Positions 21,411 to 33,121 of a stretch of 64,000 nt of DNA are shown piece after piece. A program made the position numbers and the translations under genes. Position 1 is the stretch's first letter, and the number at the start of each line of letters is the position of its first letter. The stretch covers positions 223,102-287,101 of the forward strand of contig NW_012236501.1 in NCBI RefSeq assembly GCF_000787575.1, read 5' to 3'. The notes beneath the pieces are model-generated. The model was not told the DNA's origin. It ran no database searches and was given only the letters and a program-made list of their open reading frames with translations. This DNA comes from Acytostelium subglobosum LB1. Its lineage: Eukaryota > Evosea > Eumycetozoa > Acytosteliales > Acytosteliaceae.

Positions 21411-21751
21411 TTGATTGATTGATTGATTGATCAATGTGTGAGTGTGTGCGAGGCCAAGGCCTTGTCCTCAAGTCCCGAGACAAATAAACATATATATATA
21501 ATATTATTACCTTGATTGATTGTTTGATTGTGAATGAGTGCACATCGGTATGTTTGTTTGTTTATTATTAATGACATGGCTTGCCTTTGGTGTCGCGCCT
21601 TGCGTGCAAGGAAGCTGCTTTGGGTGTTGCTAGCTCGAGGAAGTTGATCAACTTATGGGACGGACAAACACCAAAGGCATGGGTGTGATCAGGTGATTGA
21701 TTGAGTGAATGGAATGATTCCAGAGGGTGGGAGGTAGGGAGGGGGGGAGTA
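21411..21751. other. Intergenic with nested inverted repeats
   Basis: These 341 bases lie between the converging 3' ends of OXA1 and the first ComC-like receptor. They contain GATT repeats, a TATATA run, the inverted-repeat block at 21582-21679 and a CTGGAATCATTCC motif (reverse strand, about 21713-21722) like the one found in nearby introns. No protein gene is supported. Confidence 0.5.
21582..21679. repeat. Nested palindromes, possible structured RNA
   Basis: TGCCTTTGGTGT at 21582-21593 pairs perfectly with ACACCAAAGGCA at 21668-21679. Inside lie CCTTG-CGTG-CAAGG (21598-21611) and the 14-bp perfect palindrome AAGTTGATCAACTT (21641-21654). Together they could form a closed stem with two inner hairpins. 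Strand and function are unknown. Confidence 0.45.
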
Positions 21752-24700
21752 TTACAAGTTGGAGTTGATCTCGGCGAGCTTCTTATCGAGCAAACTCTTG
21801 GTGGCCTCGAGTTTGCGATGTTGACGGAAGCTCAGGTATGCTAGACCTCCAATGACGACTAGGCCAACAATGCCAACGACAAGACCGACGGCAATCTTCC
21901 ATCCATTGCTTGATGATCCGCCACCAGATGTGCAAGAGGTTACTGGGTCTCTGTTATTCTTGGCAGTGTAGGCGGCAAAGTCGAATGATACTACAGCCGT
22001 GCGTATTCCATCTTGCTTGGGCGTGCTTGGAATGACATCGACAAGCAGCTCGAGGTAGCTTCCGTGGCTGGCATCGGCGACCGACGAGAACACCTGGCCG
22101 TACTGACCGTTGATTGCGCCTGCCTGTGGGTAGCGCGCCATCCACTCTGTGTCGAACTGGGTCAGCTGGGACCAGTGAACATACTTGTCTTGAGTGCTGT
22201 TGGATGGCATGGGGAAGGCCAGCTTGGAGTTGACATTGGTGCTGCACTCATCGGGCACGACCTTGACGGCGAGTCGGAACTGCACCGAGGACGACACGTA
22301 GATGGTGTTCTGGTACTGTACTTGGTATGTGTAGCTGTGGGCGGGGAATGAGTTGTTGGAGCCGCCGAGCAGGTCGAAGCCCGTGGCGTTGTTACGGCGA
22401 ATGACAACATTCATCTTGGACGACCAATTGTATGTGGCAATGTTGCTGTCCTGGACCAGGCCCCAATTGGCTGGTGCCAAAGTCTCAGCTCCATTCTCAA
22501 TAACAGACAACAAGTATGCCTGTAATCTTGTCCTATTATTCGATGATGACAAAGTCAACATTGGAGTGCCAGTCTCGAATGCGGAGTCTGACGCGATGGG
22601 TTCTAATTCGTGGGAGGGCGAGGGTTAGGGTAAGGGTTGGAGTTAGGGTAAGGGCGAGGGTTTGATAACATACCCTTGGAACAGTCGGCACCAAAGGTGT
22701 TGCTGCTGCATGTACAGTATCCGACACCGACGTCACAGTAGCCATTGTTGCTGCATGCATTTGGACAGATGTTCTCATCAACAAACTGGAATAGCTTATT
22801 GGGTGGAGACACTTGTCCATTGACAGTCACTTGGATATTCAGTGTTCCGGATTGGAATGGAGTGGCCGGGAATGCACAGACGATGATCGAGTGATTGGCC
22901 GACTGCACTGGACATGGTATGGGGTTTGGTGACGCGCCAATCTGCACGCTGACCACCGATGGATCCTTCCAAAAGTCAGAGCCGTAGATGGTGAACACAG
23001 TGTCGGTGTTGGGCAACACAGCGCGGGATGCCGACACAAGTGGGCGATTATAAAAGAAGTTGACACTCTGATCTGTGTTACCGAGTCCCTTGACACGGAA
23101 GTTGAAGGGGACGTCCGAGATGATGCCAGCGGGGAAGTAGCAAGTGATCTTGCGGAATGGATCGAGGACACGGACGTGGATGCATCGCTTGCCAGCAACA
23201 GTGATGCCAGTGTCGTCAGAGTTCAGTCCGACTGGGTCCATTAGATCGTAACCCGATAGGGTGATGTAGCCACCCAGGGTAGGGCATGGGGTAGCCGAGG
23301 TGATGAGAGGGGACTGGTAGGTGTAGTTGGCGTAGGCGTAGGCGATGGGGTCGACCTTGATTGCCAGGGATATCATGCCGGCGCCTTGGATCTGGCCATT
23401 GGTACAAGCGATAGATGTTGTTCCCGAGGCCACACAGTTGAGTGAGGCAACATCTCCCTGCGAGTTGTTCATCTTGAGCTCATAATATCCTGGCACAATA
23501 GCCAGACTCTCGCCAAATATAGTGATTGTCGAGTTGACCTGAACTGGATATGGTACAATTGATGTGATGACGGGGGCTAAAGTGAAGGACGAGTGATTGA
23601 TTGTAAGTGAGTGAGTGGAATAGTTCCAGCCAGTGATGTGCAGATGGGATACATACCACACTTGCCAATGTAGGTTGCGTTGTAGTTGAGGAAGACTTTG
23701 TCAAAGAGGTATTTCCTGTTGGACTTGGAGTTTGGATCGGTTGCTTCGGGTGGGAGACAGAGGAATGATGGGGGAAGGTATCCACTCAATGAAGTTGTTC
23801 TGATATCCAACTGAGTGATTGACTTGCTCAATATATTGAATGGAACAGTACCACTTGTATTTGTATTCTGGACGTTCAAAGTCTGAATATTTGATTGTCC
23901 AATACCATCAGTCAAAGTTGTCCAAGCCTTTGGGTTGTTGGGCAGCGACCTAAGTGAGTGGGTGATGAGTATGGCGCTGGCACAGCTTGTTCCTGGACAT
24001 GAGACTTACAATGAGCGAATGGCAGGGAGGTTAAACATGTCTCCAAAGTATCCTGTGAGTCCAACTTCATCCAACTCTCTGTATACATGAATGAAGTGAT
24101 TCGTGTTAGTAATGTTCAAGGAATGGTTCCAATGAATGAATGAGTTACCAACTTACAGAGTTATGATGTTTGACCATCCAAGCTCTTGAAGAGTTGGGCA
24201 AGTATTGTTCACAAGTGCCAGTCCACCAAGAGTACTACATTGATTGAGTGATTGAGTGATTGTGTGAGTGAGTGAACATCAACAGTGTGTCCAAGGATCT
24301 AACATACAGTTCAGTCAATGTTGGAGTTGGATTGAAGAATGCTCTGAGATCCATTGGTGTGCCATCAGCGTAGAGTGTAAACTGTTGAAGTTTAGTGGCG
24401 CCCTGAAGGAAGGTGATGGGCAACAAACTTGGTGCAGTGATTGCCTTGCCATTGGTATCCAAATAACTAAGAGGTGATATTAAAGTATGTAAGTAATGGT
24501 TGAGTGAATGAGACGGTGTGATTGAGTGAGTGAAACATACTATGATTGAAGATTGCTACTAAACACTGTTGTGTCTAGTGATAGACTGCTTGGAGTGCCA
24601 TCCTTGATCTCAATGTATACTGTCTCTGTTGAGTTTGGAAGTATTGGTATCAATTGTGCATTCTCCAATGACACTGCCTGAAGATTCTTCATATTCCTCC

Positions 24701-25340
24701 AATCACCTCCAACAATAGATATGATTCCATCTGTTGACAAGTCACTTGTTTGGTGGAGGGAATTGATGGAGGGTGGGGTATCAGCATGGAGTGATTCCAG
24801 GCAATCAGATCATTGTTGGAACTTACATATTGGACAAAGTTGGATGAGTTGACAAAGATGTTGGAAGGATGAACTTGTTGTTCTTGAATGTTATGGACCT
24901 AGTTTGATCATTTGATTGATTGGGTCAGTGATCGAGTGACATTGAGTGATCAACAAGGCCACTTACAATGACTTTAGATTGGGGAAATGCTTTGTCCAAT
25001 CAGATTCCTCATTGCCACTTGCAAATTGATTGTTACAACCAAGCTCCCTGTATGGTATGGCATGGTTAGAGATATGAATAGTGTAGTGCAGTACAGGCAT
25101 GATCATGAACACTTACATTGCAATGGCTGATCCATCCTTGCATGTTATAGACCAGTATGAATTGGCATTGTTCCTGTTGTTCTGATCAGAACATGATGGT
25201 GCACGATGGAATGGTATAATGTTCAGACCAAAGCATAGTATCTCCAATGATCCAAAGTCATCTGCTGACACCACAATCATTGTTGTTGTCATCGCACACA
25301 ACACAATGAACAAAGTCAACATAGTCAACTTTGGCGCCAT
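21752..25340 (-). CDS. ComC-like surface receptor: LRR, IPT/TIG, EGF, transmembrane
   Basis: There are ten exons: 25340-25117, 25047-24967, 24898-24827, 24744-24541, 24466-24308, 24234-24157, 24078-24010, 23949-23657, 23576-22674 and 22602-21752 (977 residues), with all phases consistent. Order: signal peptide (residues 1-25), leucine-rich repeats to about 390, three IPT/TIG-like domains (about 393-665, beginning A-P-V-I-T-S-I-V-P), a six-cysteine EGF-like module (C-P-N-A-C-S-N-N-G-Y-C), and a large beta-rich ectodomain like the C-terminal domain of Dictyostelium ComC. A single membrane helix follows (A-V-G-L-V-V-G-I-V-G-L-V-V-I), and then a 27-residue cytoplasmic tail. This architecture fits a cell-surface adhesion or recognition receptor. 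The tail H-R-K-L-E-A-T-K-S-L-L-D-K-K-L is nearly identical to that of the paralogue at 26232. Confidence 0.88.
22614..22660. repeat. Telomere-like GGGTTA/GGGTAA repeat inside an intron
   Basis: The last intron of the receptor gene is built largely of GGGTTAGGGTAAGGG-type units on the plus strand, so the transcript carries the C-rich strand. A similar block occurs in an intron at 51420-51450. Confidence 0.75.
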
Positions 25341-26231
25341 TGTTTAATTAATTTGATTGATTGATTGAATTGATTGAATAGATAGTGTACAATTTATTAA
25401 ATATATATATAATATTACAACAAAGTATTGTTTACAACTAAATGGTTATGATTAATGATCAATGAATATGTTTGATGAATGGCCTAGGCCTTGGTCAACT
25501 ACACTCCCCAATGTTTATGATGGGCATAATCATCGGAGGTCGAACAATGGCAGTTGTTTACTAGCAACAACCATGAGATATTTCGATGGATGGATCAGTG
25601 GCCCACATAACTAGGTGGGCTGTAAGGTTGATCAAAGGTCAGCAAAAATTGCGAATGGGTGGGCCTAGGCCCTTTGGTGGGGTTTTTCGCGGTCCTCACG
25701 GGAACACACACAATCATTGGCTTCTATTCTGGAATAAGGGTACCCCCTTGATTGATTATTTTGATCAATCTGATCGTGTCTATGACCAACATATCCTTCT
25801 TTGAACGGAATTGATGTGATCTGAATTACCTCGGGTCGGTAGTACTTTTTAAGATACTTATGATTAAATTTATCCCAATGTTTACATTCGATAGAATGAT
25901 GGGCTACTTCTTCCATTCACGGGATGTTCAATGAATGGTATCATTGACCATGTGTGTGTGTGGACAACTGTGTAAATCAAGACCAACATGTTCATAGGGT
26001 ACTTATAATTGAGTGGAGTGAGTGTATGATCATGTGTATTTGTTTGGTTTAATTAATGGTACATTCATGGTTGAGTCCTCGTGGACCATGTTGTGCGTGT
26101 GTGTAATTGATGGCGGTGTGTTGGTGGGCGATTTGATGAGATGCGGAATGGGTGGGAACATGGGATGTCCGATGGTTCGGTTCGGATGTCATGACATTGA
26201 TCATGTGATTGTGTGATTGTTGTTGTTATTA
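25341..26231. other. Intergenic between the two receptor genes
   Basis: These 891 bases hold the promoter of the first receptor and the 3' end of the second. Two perfect palindromes built on GGCCTAGGCC stand out (25481-25490 and, extended to GGGCCTAGGCCC, 25661-25672). A minus-strand open frame at 25665-25916 reads as plausible protein but has no recognisable family or splice context. Nothing else is supported. Confidence 0.45.
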
Positions 26232-29200
26232 TTAGAGTTGGTTGTGATTGAGTTCGCTGAGCTTCTTGTCGAGAAGAGACTTGGTCTGTTCGAGACGACG
26301 GTGTTGCTTGAAGATGTAGATGGAGGCGCCAGCAATGACTGCCGCGCCAACAACTCCGACAACGACACCAACGGTCACCTTCCACTTGTTGTCGCTGCTC
26401 GATGGTTGCACGGGCTTGTCGGTGCTGGTGGGTAGACACGACTTGACATCCAGGTCGCGGCCAACAGTCGACGTCAATGCGCTAAAGTCAAAGACGAACG
26501 ATGCCGATGAGATGGGCTCGGCGTCCGATGCGCCAGAGATGTCCGAGACGACACGCATGCCCAGGCCATCTTGATTGATGATCGTGCTGCTGAGCGAGCC
26601 TCCCTCGCCATTGACCGACGCGACCTGAGGGAAACGAGCGAACCAGCTCGTGTTGAACTTGGTGAGCGTGAGCCAGTGCGCCGAGGTGTTCGAGCCCATC
26701 GTTGGGTAGCCGACGACCACGGGTGGCGTGGCGCACTCGCGGGGGTAGGCCTCCAGGGCAAACTTGAACTGAAGGCTGGTGTATGCGCTGGCTGACGAGT
26801 ACTGCACTTGGTACGAGAAGGTCTTGTCAAAGACGTTGAGGTTGCTGCCCTCGCCGACCTGAACGGGGGGTGACGACGCGTTGTTGGCGGTCATGAACAC
26901 GTTGATCTGGCGCGAGCCAGATGCCCATGTGTAGGTGCCGTTGGCGCTGACCTTCCACGAGGGGATGATGGTCTCGGCGCCATTCTCGTAGACAGAGACG
27001 AGGTAAGCGGAGAGGTAGGTGGGTTGGTTGGTCGCAGATATGTTGAGTCCGGGCAGAGTGGCGTTGTTTGTGAGGACAACGTCGATGGAGCCCTCAGAGC
27101 AAGAGGGTCCGGCAGTGCGCTTGCAGTTGCAGAGACCAAAACCGACGTTGCACACGCCAGCACTCTCGCCACCGCAGTGATTTGGACAGATCTGCTCGTC
27201 GTAGAAGGAGAACAGGTTGTTGGCGGGCGAGTCGAGGCCGGCCACGGTAACCTGGATGTTGTGGGTGCCTGGAATGAAGGCGGTGGCGGGGAAGGCGCAG
27301 ACGACGGTCGAGTGGTTGACGTATGACACTGGACAGGCGATCGATGTGTTGGCGCCCAAGTGGACGGTCACGTTGATGATGGAGACGTCGTTCCAAAAGT
27401 CGGATCCGGTGAGGGTGATGTTGGTGTCGGCGCCGGCGGTGACGGCGTTGGATGTCTGGACGGCGGGTGCGCGGTAGAAGAAGCGTGGTGTGGCGGACAA
27501 GTCGTTGGACAGGCCCTTGATCGACATGACCACCTCGACATTGGATGTGGTGCCGGCGGGAACGCGACACATCATCTTCTCAAATGGCTTGATGACACTG
27601 ATGTCTGAGCATGTGGTCGCACCAATCTTGACGTAGGTCTGTGGGGGGTTCTGGCTGCCAATGTATGGCAACATGTCAAAGCCAGTCAATGTGACCCAGC
27701 CACCAAGTGTGGATGGCGACGAGATGGACGTGATCATTGGGGAGGCGAATGAGAATGCGATGCTGGTGGCGTTGGGGCTGTACTTGGGGGCGAGTGTCAG
27801 GAAGCCGGCGCCTTGCAAGAAGACGGGGGTGTTGCACATCAAAGAGTTGGCACCGAGCGGGATGCTGTTGACCACATAGTAGTCGTCGCCGTTTGACATC
27901 TGGATGTTGGGCTTGTCACCAAAGTTCTTGCCAGTGATGGTGAAGAATGTGGCGTTGCTAGGGATGGGGTTTGGCGAGATGGCGGTGATGCTTGGCACAC
28001 AGTTGCGTGGAGTGCTGGCGCCCTGGTAGTTGGTGAACGTGGAGTCGTCAAAGAGGTAGGCGGGCACAGTCTCGCCGGTGAAGTATGACAGGGGCAGACA
28101 GAGGAATGACTCTGGCAGCTTGGTGCCCTTCATCTTGGGCACGTTGGTGAGTGTGAGACGGGTGAGGATCTGCTTGTCGATGATGTCGGTGGGCATCTGA
28201 CCAGAGATGCTGGTGTTGGAGAGGATGAGTGTGGAGACGAGGCCGGCTGTGCCAATGTTGGCAGGGAAGCTCATCTCTAGCAAGGGGTTGTCGCGCAATG
28301 ATAATGTGGCCAAACCTGGAACAAAGAAGAACTGTGAGTCGACTGTGCCAGTGAAGCCCAATCCCTCAAGTGCAAATGTTGTAATATTGTTCCATGTCAC
28401 ATCAGTAATCTTTGGGAAGACTGTGTTGATCAATTGCAATCTTGCCAGTTTGCTATGTTTGAGTTTGAGTTTTGAGTTTGAGTATGAGTATGAGTATGAT
28501 TGAGTGGGATGGTTCCATGTTGGAATACTTACAATGTCTTGATGGACTTGGGGAGATTGTAGAATGTTGAGAAGTCAGTAGACAAGCCAGGTGCAAAGAG
28601 TTGGCTGATTAGTTTGATTGATTGGACATGGGTTAGTAAGTGAGACATGGCAATAATGTTCCAGACACTGGTGGCCACTTACAAGTCAATCAGTTGCTTA
28701 GTACCGGCGAACAACTTGCCACCATCGAGGTTAGTCGTCTTGATGGTTGGTGTAGAGTACATGTATACATTGCTAAAAAATGATTGATTGATTGAGTGTA
28801 AGTATATGATTGATCGATGGAGAGTATGTGATGAATCCATGTACTTACTATACAGCCAAGTTTGCTGTGAATATTGTAGTGTCGAGCGTGTAGGCAAGGG
28901 CGGACTTGTCACCTTGGAACAAACCGAAATATTGAATCCTGTTGTCGGATGTGAATGATGGCAGTGTACCAATGGCATTCTCAATGTACAAGTCTACGAT
29001 GGACTTGGAGAATGTCTTGCCAGCAGCGAAATTGTTATAACACTTATATTGAGTGTTGGAGAAGTGCAGTCTGACCAAATTAGGCATGGAGCTATCAAAG
29101 ATATTCTCCTCAACAGTGCTCGAGAAGTCGACATCCACAAAAGTACTGGAAGTAATTGATTATTTGATTGGGTGGTTGGGTTAGATTGATTGATTGATTG

Positions 29201-29852
29201 AATGATTGATGTTGAGTGATACATACAGTCTTTGCAAGGATGGGAACTCCTTCCATGAGTCGCCATCAAGGATGTATTTGCCATTATTTTTCAATCCAGG
29301 ACATCCGTTTGATGATCCAGATGGTGCAGCTTGGAATGTACTATGATTGAATTGTGTGAGTATGAGTGAGTGTGTCCTGGAATGATTCCGCCAGGCATCA
29401 TAGTTCTAAAACTTACAGACCAATGATTGATCTCTTGTCATCACTGCATTGAATGTATGATTGTAGAGCTTGTCCATTGTTGTTTCCATATACGCCACAT
29501 GCTGCTGATCCCGAGGAACCCCATTTGAATCCAAGGTCACTAGCAATTCCATTCAAAACCTTCCAAGCTATATGATTGATTGATTGATTGATCATATGAT
29601 GTTAGTTTGGAATGATCCCATGAAGTGGAGGGGGTATGTATACTCACCATCACTATCAATTGATGATCCTCTTGATGTTGATGATGAACTGGAACCAGTG
29701 GTGGTACTACTGCCTGTCCATCCACCAGTGCTGCCACCTGACCATCCAGTTGTGCTAATAAATCCCGATGATATAAATCCCAAAGTACATTGGGCCAACA
29801 CGACCAAGATCAACACTTGGATCGCAACACTATGTCGATTCGCCATCCACAT
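26232..29852 (-). CDS. ComC-like surface receptor, tandem paralogue
   Basis: There are seven exons: 29852-29648, 29567-29417, 29340-29227, 29145-28849, 28772-28683, 28604-28533 and 28452-26232 (1049 residues). Order: signal peptide, a Ser/Thr/Gly mucin-like stretch (residues 30-68), leucine-rich repeats, and IPT/TIG-like domains (first at V-P-S-I-T-A-I-S-P-N-P). An EGF-like module (C-N-V-G-F-G-L-C-N-C), the ComC-type beta-rich ectodomain, a membrane helix (V-G-V-V-V-G-V-V-G-A-A-V-I) and a short tail H-R-R-L-E-Q-T-K-S-L-L-D-K-K-L complete it. Small exons of 72, 90 and 114 bases in phase 2 each carry one or more leucine-rich repeat units, as in the downstream paralogue, so the pair arose by tandem duplication. 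Role inferred: cell-cell recognition or adhesion. Ligand unknown. Confidence 0.88.
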
Positions 29853-31390
29853 AGTAAGTTAAATTCAAATAATTATTATTATTATTTCAATAATTAATTA
29901 TTATGTTATAATGTTATAAATTTATAATAATACAAATAAACAAATAAACAAATAAACCAATATTATTACTTGTTTGTAAATATATATATATGTTTGTAGT
30001 TGTTGTTAGTTGTTATGATGAAGATGATGTAAAATGAATGTTCTTCGCCTTTAGCATCAAACAAAGTTGAGTAAATGCCCGCTAGCCCCAAGAGGCCTCA
30101 CATGGTATTGAGGCAGTGAGATGGAGAGATAGACAGGTAGGATACTACTACAAAAAAACAACAACAGAACAGAACACATAGATCTAGTTTCAAGTTGTGT
30201 GTATGTGCAATTGAACACCTTGATGGGGATATCGGGGCTCCCGAACCAGGCCTCGTGGGTACCTGCTTGCAGGTCGCAATTGCAAAAAGGTGGTTGTTAT
30301 CGAGTCGGATATTTTTTCGTTTGAAAATCTCCCAAAAACACACAACGTGTTTGCAGGCATTGCAAATGATGATGATGCTGTTGTCTTGATGGAATGGGCA
30401 GGGGGCATGGCCCATCGAACAGACTTTCACATGATATGATTTGTGTGATTGATAGATAGATAGGTAATCATTCAATCAATGACAACATGCTTCTTTTTTA
30501 GGATACTCTATAAAATAAATATTATCATTTTAAAAAGATATTATCATAATAATTCCGATGCATTCACGCATGAGTAGACAAGAGAGGAAGGAGGAAGGTG
30601 AACAATGGGGGTGCATGAGGTAAACAATTGAATCAAACAATGACCTTACCATTTGGACAATCATGTCTAACAAACGCGATGGAGTGAATCACTCCTGTTA
30701 TGTGTGAGTGAACATTCTCGTGTCGGGCCAGAGTCCTGGAGAGACTTAATGTTCATTCACTCACTCATTCAAGACATAGATGTTAAAGTATCTTGAACTT
30801 TCCAGAGGGTGTTGGGAAGAGGCACAGGAGAGTTCTTAACATTGGGCTGTATGTTGGATGTTGAGCTCCGACAAGTTTAAACATCGATGATGTTGGAAGT
30901 TGTAGAAAGGGGGTGTTGAGGAGGAGGCAGTGGATGAATGTTGTTGCATGATTCATCCATCAATCCGAACACGTCAACAGTCATCATCGGGGTCTGAAGA
31001 TGATCTTGGGTTTGACCCAATGACATTAATGGGCTGTGGATTGATGTAAGGACTTCACCTTTTGGTGTAAACACATTTAAAGTGATCATCAATATCTCCC
31101 CCAGGTCAGTCTACAACCAGTGAACATTGTCTTTCATTGCCTGGGCATGTCTAGAGTCTAGACTGGGAGGAGTCAGAGGAGTAGGAGTCGGAACATTATT
31201 GGTTACTTTTAATAAATAAGGGGAGGATAGGGTAGGGAAGGGAAAGGAAGGGAGAGGGGATGAAGGAATATGATAAGGTACAGGAGTGACTGGAGTCATA
31301 CGATCCAGGATCGATGGGGTTGATAGATGGATATAGGATGGATTGATGAAGGGATGAAGTGATATGGATTTTGGATAATTTTGAGTCAAA
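29853..31390. other. Long intergenic region, no gene supported
   Basis: About 1.5 kb lies between the second receptor and the 3' end of the kinase gene. It starts AT-rich (the receptor promoter). It then has mixed DNA with a duplex-forming block at 30681-30764: GGAGTGAATCACTCC, then GTGAGTGAACATT opposite a bulged complement. Purine-rich runs occur near 31220-31260. The open frames here are short, overlapping and repeat-derived. No tRNA was recognised. Confidence 0.4.
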
Positions 31391-31464
31391 GTCAGCTGAT
31401 CGAACTGATGTCAGCTGATCAGCGTTAGGCGGTCAGCTGATCAGAGTTTGGCAGTCAGCTGATC
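31391..31464. repeat. Four spaced copies of the palindrome TCAGCTGA
   Basis: GTCAGCTGATC occurs at 31391, 31410, 31432 and 31454, spaced 19, 22 and 22 bases, directly after the stop of the kinase gene (minus strand). Each contains the E-box palindrome CAGCTG. The roughly two-turn spacing would place bound proteins on one face of the helix. It could equally be a decayed minisatellite. Confidence 0.7.
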
Positions 31465-31488
31465 AAGGGTAAGGCAGGTCTGTTGACA

Positions 31489-33121
31489 CTAGAAAAGTCC
31501 AAATCGCTTGGTACCTTTGCTGCCATTGTTACTGCTGATACTGCTGGTGCTACCACTGCTGCTAACGCTGCTATTGCTGCCATGTTGATGATGCTCCTCG
31601 GGCTTGACAATATGCTTGGGAATCCATTCCATTAGCCCGTACCAGGGGATGTCCTTCTGGCAAGCCAGCTCATAGAGGTCCTGCAGCGATACCTGTTCAA
31701 AGTTCTTGCCCAAGTAGCACTGGTTGACCTTGACCGACAGTGCCAGCGCCATGAAGAACTCGCGGTAGAACTGCTGCTCGTCCATGAATGGACGCTCCTG
31801 TGTCGCTTCGCGCTTTGTCTGCTCCAAATCCTTTGTGAGCTGCTCAATAGTCCGTGCCTGTTCAGTTATTGTCGCCTGCAACTTGCCAAACTCTTCGTCC
31901 AGTCGCGACGCCACCTTGCCATTGCTACCGGGCGATCCAGTGCCATTCCAATCGATCGAATTGATTGACATCCTCGACTTGCCCTTGCCATTCAATGACT
32001 TGAGTGTATCTTGTAGCTCAGACAATGTTGGAACTTGCTGTGTAATGTTGATTGATTGATTGATTGATCGTGTTAGGATGGCGCATGTTAGACATCGCAG
32101 CAATGATGTAACATACATTATTGATCTTCTTGAATATTGGATGCTTGAGGAGATCAGTCGCAGTTGGTCTCTTGTTGGGATCCTTCTCGAATGAGACGTT
32201 GAGGTAGTCCTCCATGTCCTTGGTCAGGGGCTGAGGATAGGGAGGATGTGGATCCTGCACGATCTTGAACATGGCGCTCATGGGCTGCAGGTTGAAGTAG
32301 GGAGGACTGCCCGTGAGCATCTCGAGGAGCGTGCAGGCCAGGGACCAGATGTCGCTGGACGATGATTGTCCGGCGATCTGGATGGCCTCGGGCGCCATCC
32401 AGTATGGGGTACCAACGACTGAGTATCGCAGCTGCACCTCGTCGCTTAGCTGGCTGGCCACACCAAAGTCGGCAAGCTTGATGATGCCCTCCTTGGTGAT
32501 CAGCACGTTGGAGCACTTGATGTCGCGGTGAATGATGCGGTTCGAGTGCAGGTAGGCCAGGCCCTGCAGCAGCTGGTAGAGATACAGCGTGGCCAGCTCC
32601 TCGCTCAGCGGGCCAAACTTCTCGAGCACGTCGCGCAGACTGCCATTCTCGACGTACTCCAAGATGAAGTTGAGTTGCGACTGCGTCTCTACGCAGCCCA
32701 GCACCTTTACAATATTATTATGATTTAGCTTCTGCAGTATCTCCACCTCACTCTTTACCGACTGCAACGTTGCCGAGTCAATCTTTATACGATCAATCTG
32801 TTTAATTGCTACAAAGTCGCCTGTCTTTGAGTTCAAACCTTTGAACACCTGTCCATATGCACCTTTACCAATCTTCTCTCCCAATGCCTACATCGTGTAT
32901 TCATGTTGTTAGATACTTCATCTCGTTCATTCAATCAATCAATCAATCAAACATACATATTCACCTATTCTTATGGTCTCCTTGCGCTTTGATGGACTTA
33001 TAACATTGTCGTCAGAGTTGATCATTGATTGTTGAGGTGCTGCTGGTGCACCATTAGGTAGTGATGAAGGGTTGACCGGAGGAGGTGGTCCACCTCTCCG
33101 ATTGTTGAACTGTCTACTCAT
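31489..33121 (-). CDS. STE-type (MAP3K/Cdc7-like) serine/threonine protein kinase
   Basis: The exons read 33121-32957, 32887-32117 and 32037-31489 (494 residues), all phase 0. A Pro-rich N-terminus of 55 residues precedes the kinase domain: G-loop G-K-G-A-Y-G-Q-V (64-69 region), catalytic K84 in V-A-I-K, H-R-D-I-K-C-S-N with D177, D-F-G with D195, then G-T-P-Y-W-M-A-P-E. These residues and W-M-A-P-E with R-P-T-A-T-D-L-L-K-H-P-I-F are typical of active STE-group kinases, closest in style to Cdc7/SepA and MAP3K enzymes of the septation type. The C-terminus has a coiled-coil (about residues 345-385) and a conserved-looking segment F-Y-R-E-F-F-M-A-L-A-L-S-V-K-V-N-Q that I cannot name. It ends Ser/Gly-rich. 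A role in cytokinesis or MAP-kinase signalling is possible but not shown. Confidence 0.88.

Noticed and set aside
25665-25916. Minus-strand frame of 83 residues between the receptor genes
   Set aside because: It reads reasonably but has no family resemblance, no splice partners and sits in a palindrome-rich spacer.
30098-30475. Possible small Cys/His-containing protein in the gap after the second receptor
   Set aside because: Overlapping frames on both strands, repeat-derived ends and no conserved pattern.
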